From contig DAOWCB010000120.1 of NCBI GenBank assembly GCA_030633795.1, positions 1-5,514 on the forward strand: a DNA stretch of 5,514 nucleotides, read 5' to 3'. Below, in pieces: positions 5,196 to 5,514 of this stretch (position 1 is the stretch's first letter; every line of letters starts with the position of its first letter). This DNA is from Candidatus Aminicenantota bacterium (GTDB lineage: Bacteria; Acidobacteriota; Aminicenantia; Aminicenantales; Aminicenantaceae). The position numbers and the translations under genes are program-made. Under the pieces are notes generated by a model, which was given only the letters and a program-made list of their open reading frames with translations, ran no database searches and had not been told where the DNA came from.

Positions 5196-5514
5196 TTATT
5201 CCTTTTCAAAAACGTGAACCACAGTGCTGCCGCCGCTTCCGCCCATGTTTTGGGTCATCCCGATCTTGGCATCCTTGACCTGTCTCTCCCCTGATTCGCC
5301 CCACAGTTGTTTGGTGATCTCGATGATTTGCGCCACACCTGTGGCACCCACAGGATGGCCTTTGGATTTCAATCCGCCGCTCGTGTTTATCGGGATTTTG
5401 CCCTCCAGGGCTGTCAATCCTTCCTCAACGGCCTTGCCAGCCTGTCCTTTCTCCACTATACCCAGAGCTTCCATCACGCATATCTCAGCGATCGTGAAAC
5501 AATCATGGACCTCG
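5196..5514 (-). CDS. SCP-x/archaeal-type thiolase, C-terminal part (5' end outside window)
   Basis: Cytoplasmic thiolase-superfamily enzyme, probably an acetyl-CoA acetyltransferase or 3-ketoacyl-CoA thiolase making or cleaving a C-C bond next to a CoA thioester. Only the last 105 residues are present; the frame stays open to the right edge, so the gene starts beyond the window (an internal GTG at 5477 is not the start). Visible motifs are EVHDCF at the very edge, the loop that replaces NEAF of classical thiolases, and the catalytic GHPVGATG loop. The C-terminal active-site loop reads QNMGGSGG, so the CxG cysteine of classical thiolases is absent. In SCP2-type thiolases the HDCF cysteine is known to take over, and that cysteine is present here. 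The stop TAA (5198-5196) is followed after 14 nt by a DUF35 gene, the usual partner of this subfamily. The family is clear; the natural substrate is not. Confidence 0.9.
   Translation of the reverse strand, partial: EVHDCFTIAEICVMEALGIVEKGQAGKAVEEGLTALEGKIPINTSGGLKSKGHPVGATGVAQIIEITKQLWGESGERQVKDAKIGMTQNMGGSGGSTVVHVFEKE

Noticed and set aside
5196..5477. A complete 93-aa small protein starting at the GTG at 5477
   Set aside because: The frame continues upstream to the edge with EVHDCFTIAEI, a conserved thiolase active-site segment, so this is the tail of a larger thiolase.
1..5514. Searched for CRISPR repeats, tRNA/rRNA, insertion sequence ends or transposase fragments
   Set aside because: No regularly spaced repeats, no cloverleaf-like segments in the short spacers and no transposase-like frames were seen; the window is almost fully occupied by metabolic genes.

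Overview
The window is a bacterial catabolic gene cluster with every recognisable gene on the minus strand, so it reads from high to low coordinates. It encodes the middle of the leucine/isovalerate degradation route. There is a biotin-dependent 3-methylcrotonyl-CoA carboxylase (carboxyltransferase subunit plus a biotin-bearing subunit split into two genes) and a 3-methylglutaconyl-CoA hydratase. Upstream lies an SCP-x/archaeal-type thiolase with its DUF35 zinc-ribbon/OB-fold partner. Base composition is middling by eye and spacers are AT-rich. The SCP-x-like thiolase, the DUF35 pairing and the detached biotin carrier gene would fit a Desulfobacterota-like or other anaerobic/syntrophic bacterium. 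That assignment is an inference from gene content, not something the sequence proves.

Layout in transcription order: (1) the C-terminal third of the thiolase, cut by the right edge (5514-5196). (2) DUF35 protein (5181-4786), 14 nt after the thiolase stop. (3) A 156-nt AT-rich spacer (4785-4630) holding two perfect inverted repeats and an 11-nt direct repeat that carries a TATAAT box in each copy, probably the control region of the carboxylase operon. (4) mccB (4629-3022), liuC (3020-2229), biotin carboxylase (2228-723) and biotin carrier protein (721-218), with 1, 0 and 1 nt between them, so almost certainly one translationally coupled operon. (5) A 217-nt left end with a weak terminator-like hairpin overlapping a good sigma-70-type promoter (TTTACA-N17-TAAAAT), then the probable start of another minus-strand gene cut off by the left edge.

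How the genes work together: the biotin carboxylase charges biotin on the carrier protein using ATP and bicarbonate. MccB transfers the carboxyl group to 3-methylcrotonyl-CoA, giving 3-methylglutaconyl-CoA. LiuC hydrates this to HMG-CoA. HMG-CoA lyase and isovaleryl-CoA dehydrogenase, which complete the route, are not in the window. The thiolase/DUF35 pair could handle acetoacetyl-CoA. The gene order mccB-liuC-mccA matches the liuB-liuC-liuD order of classical liu operons.

The most notable feature is the split of the usual single MCC alpha chain. The two proteins total 668 aa, the length of a normal alpha subunit. The break falls at the start of the BT (biotin carboxylase-carboxyltransferase linking) domain, and a consensus AGGAGG Shine-Dalgarno sits inside the last codons of the first gene.
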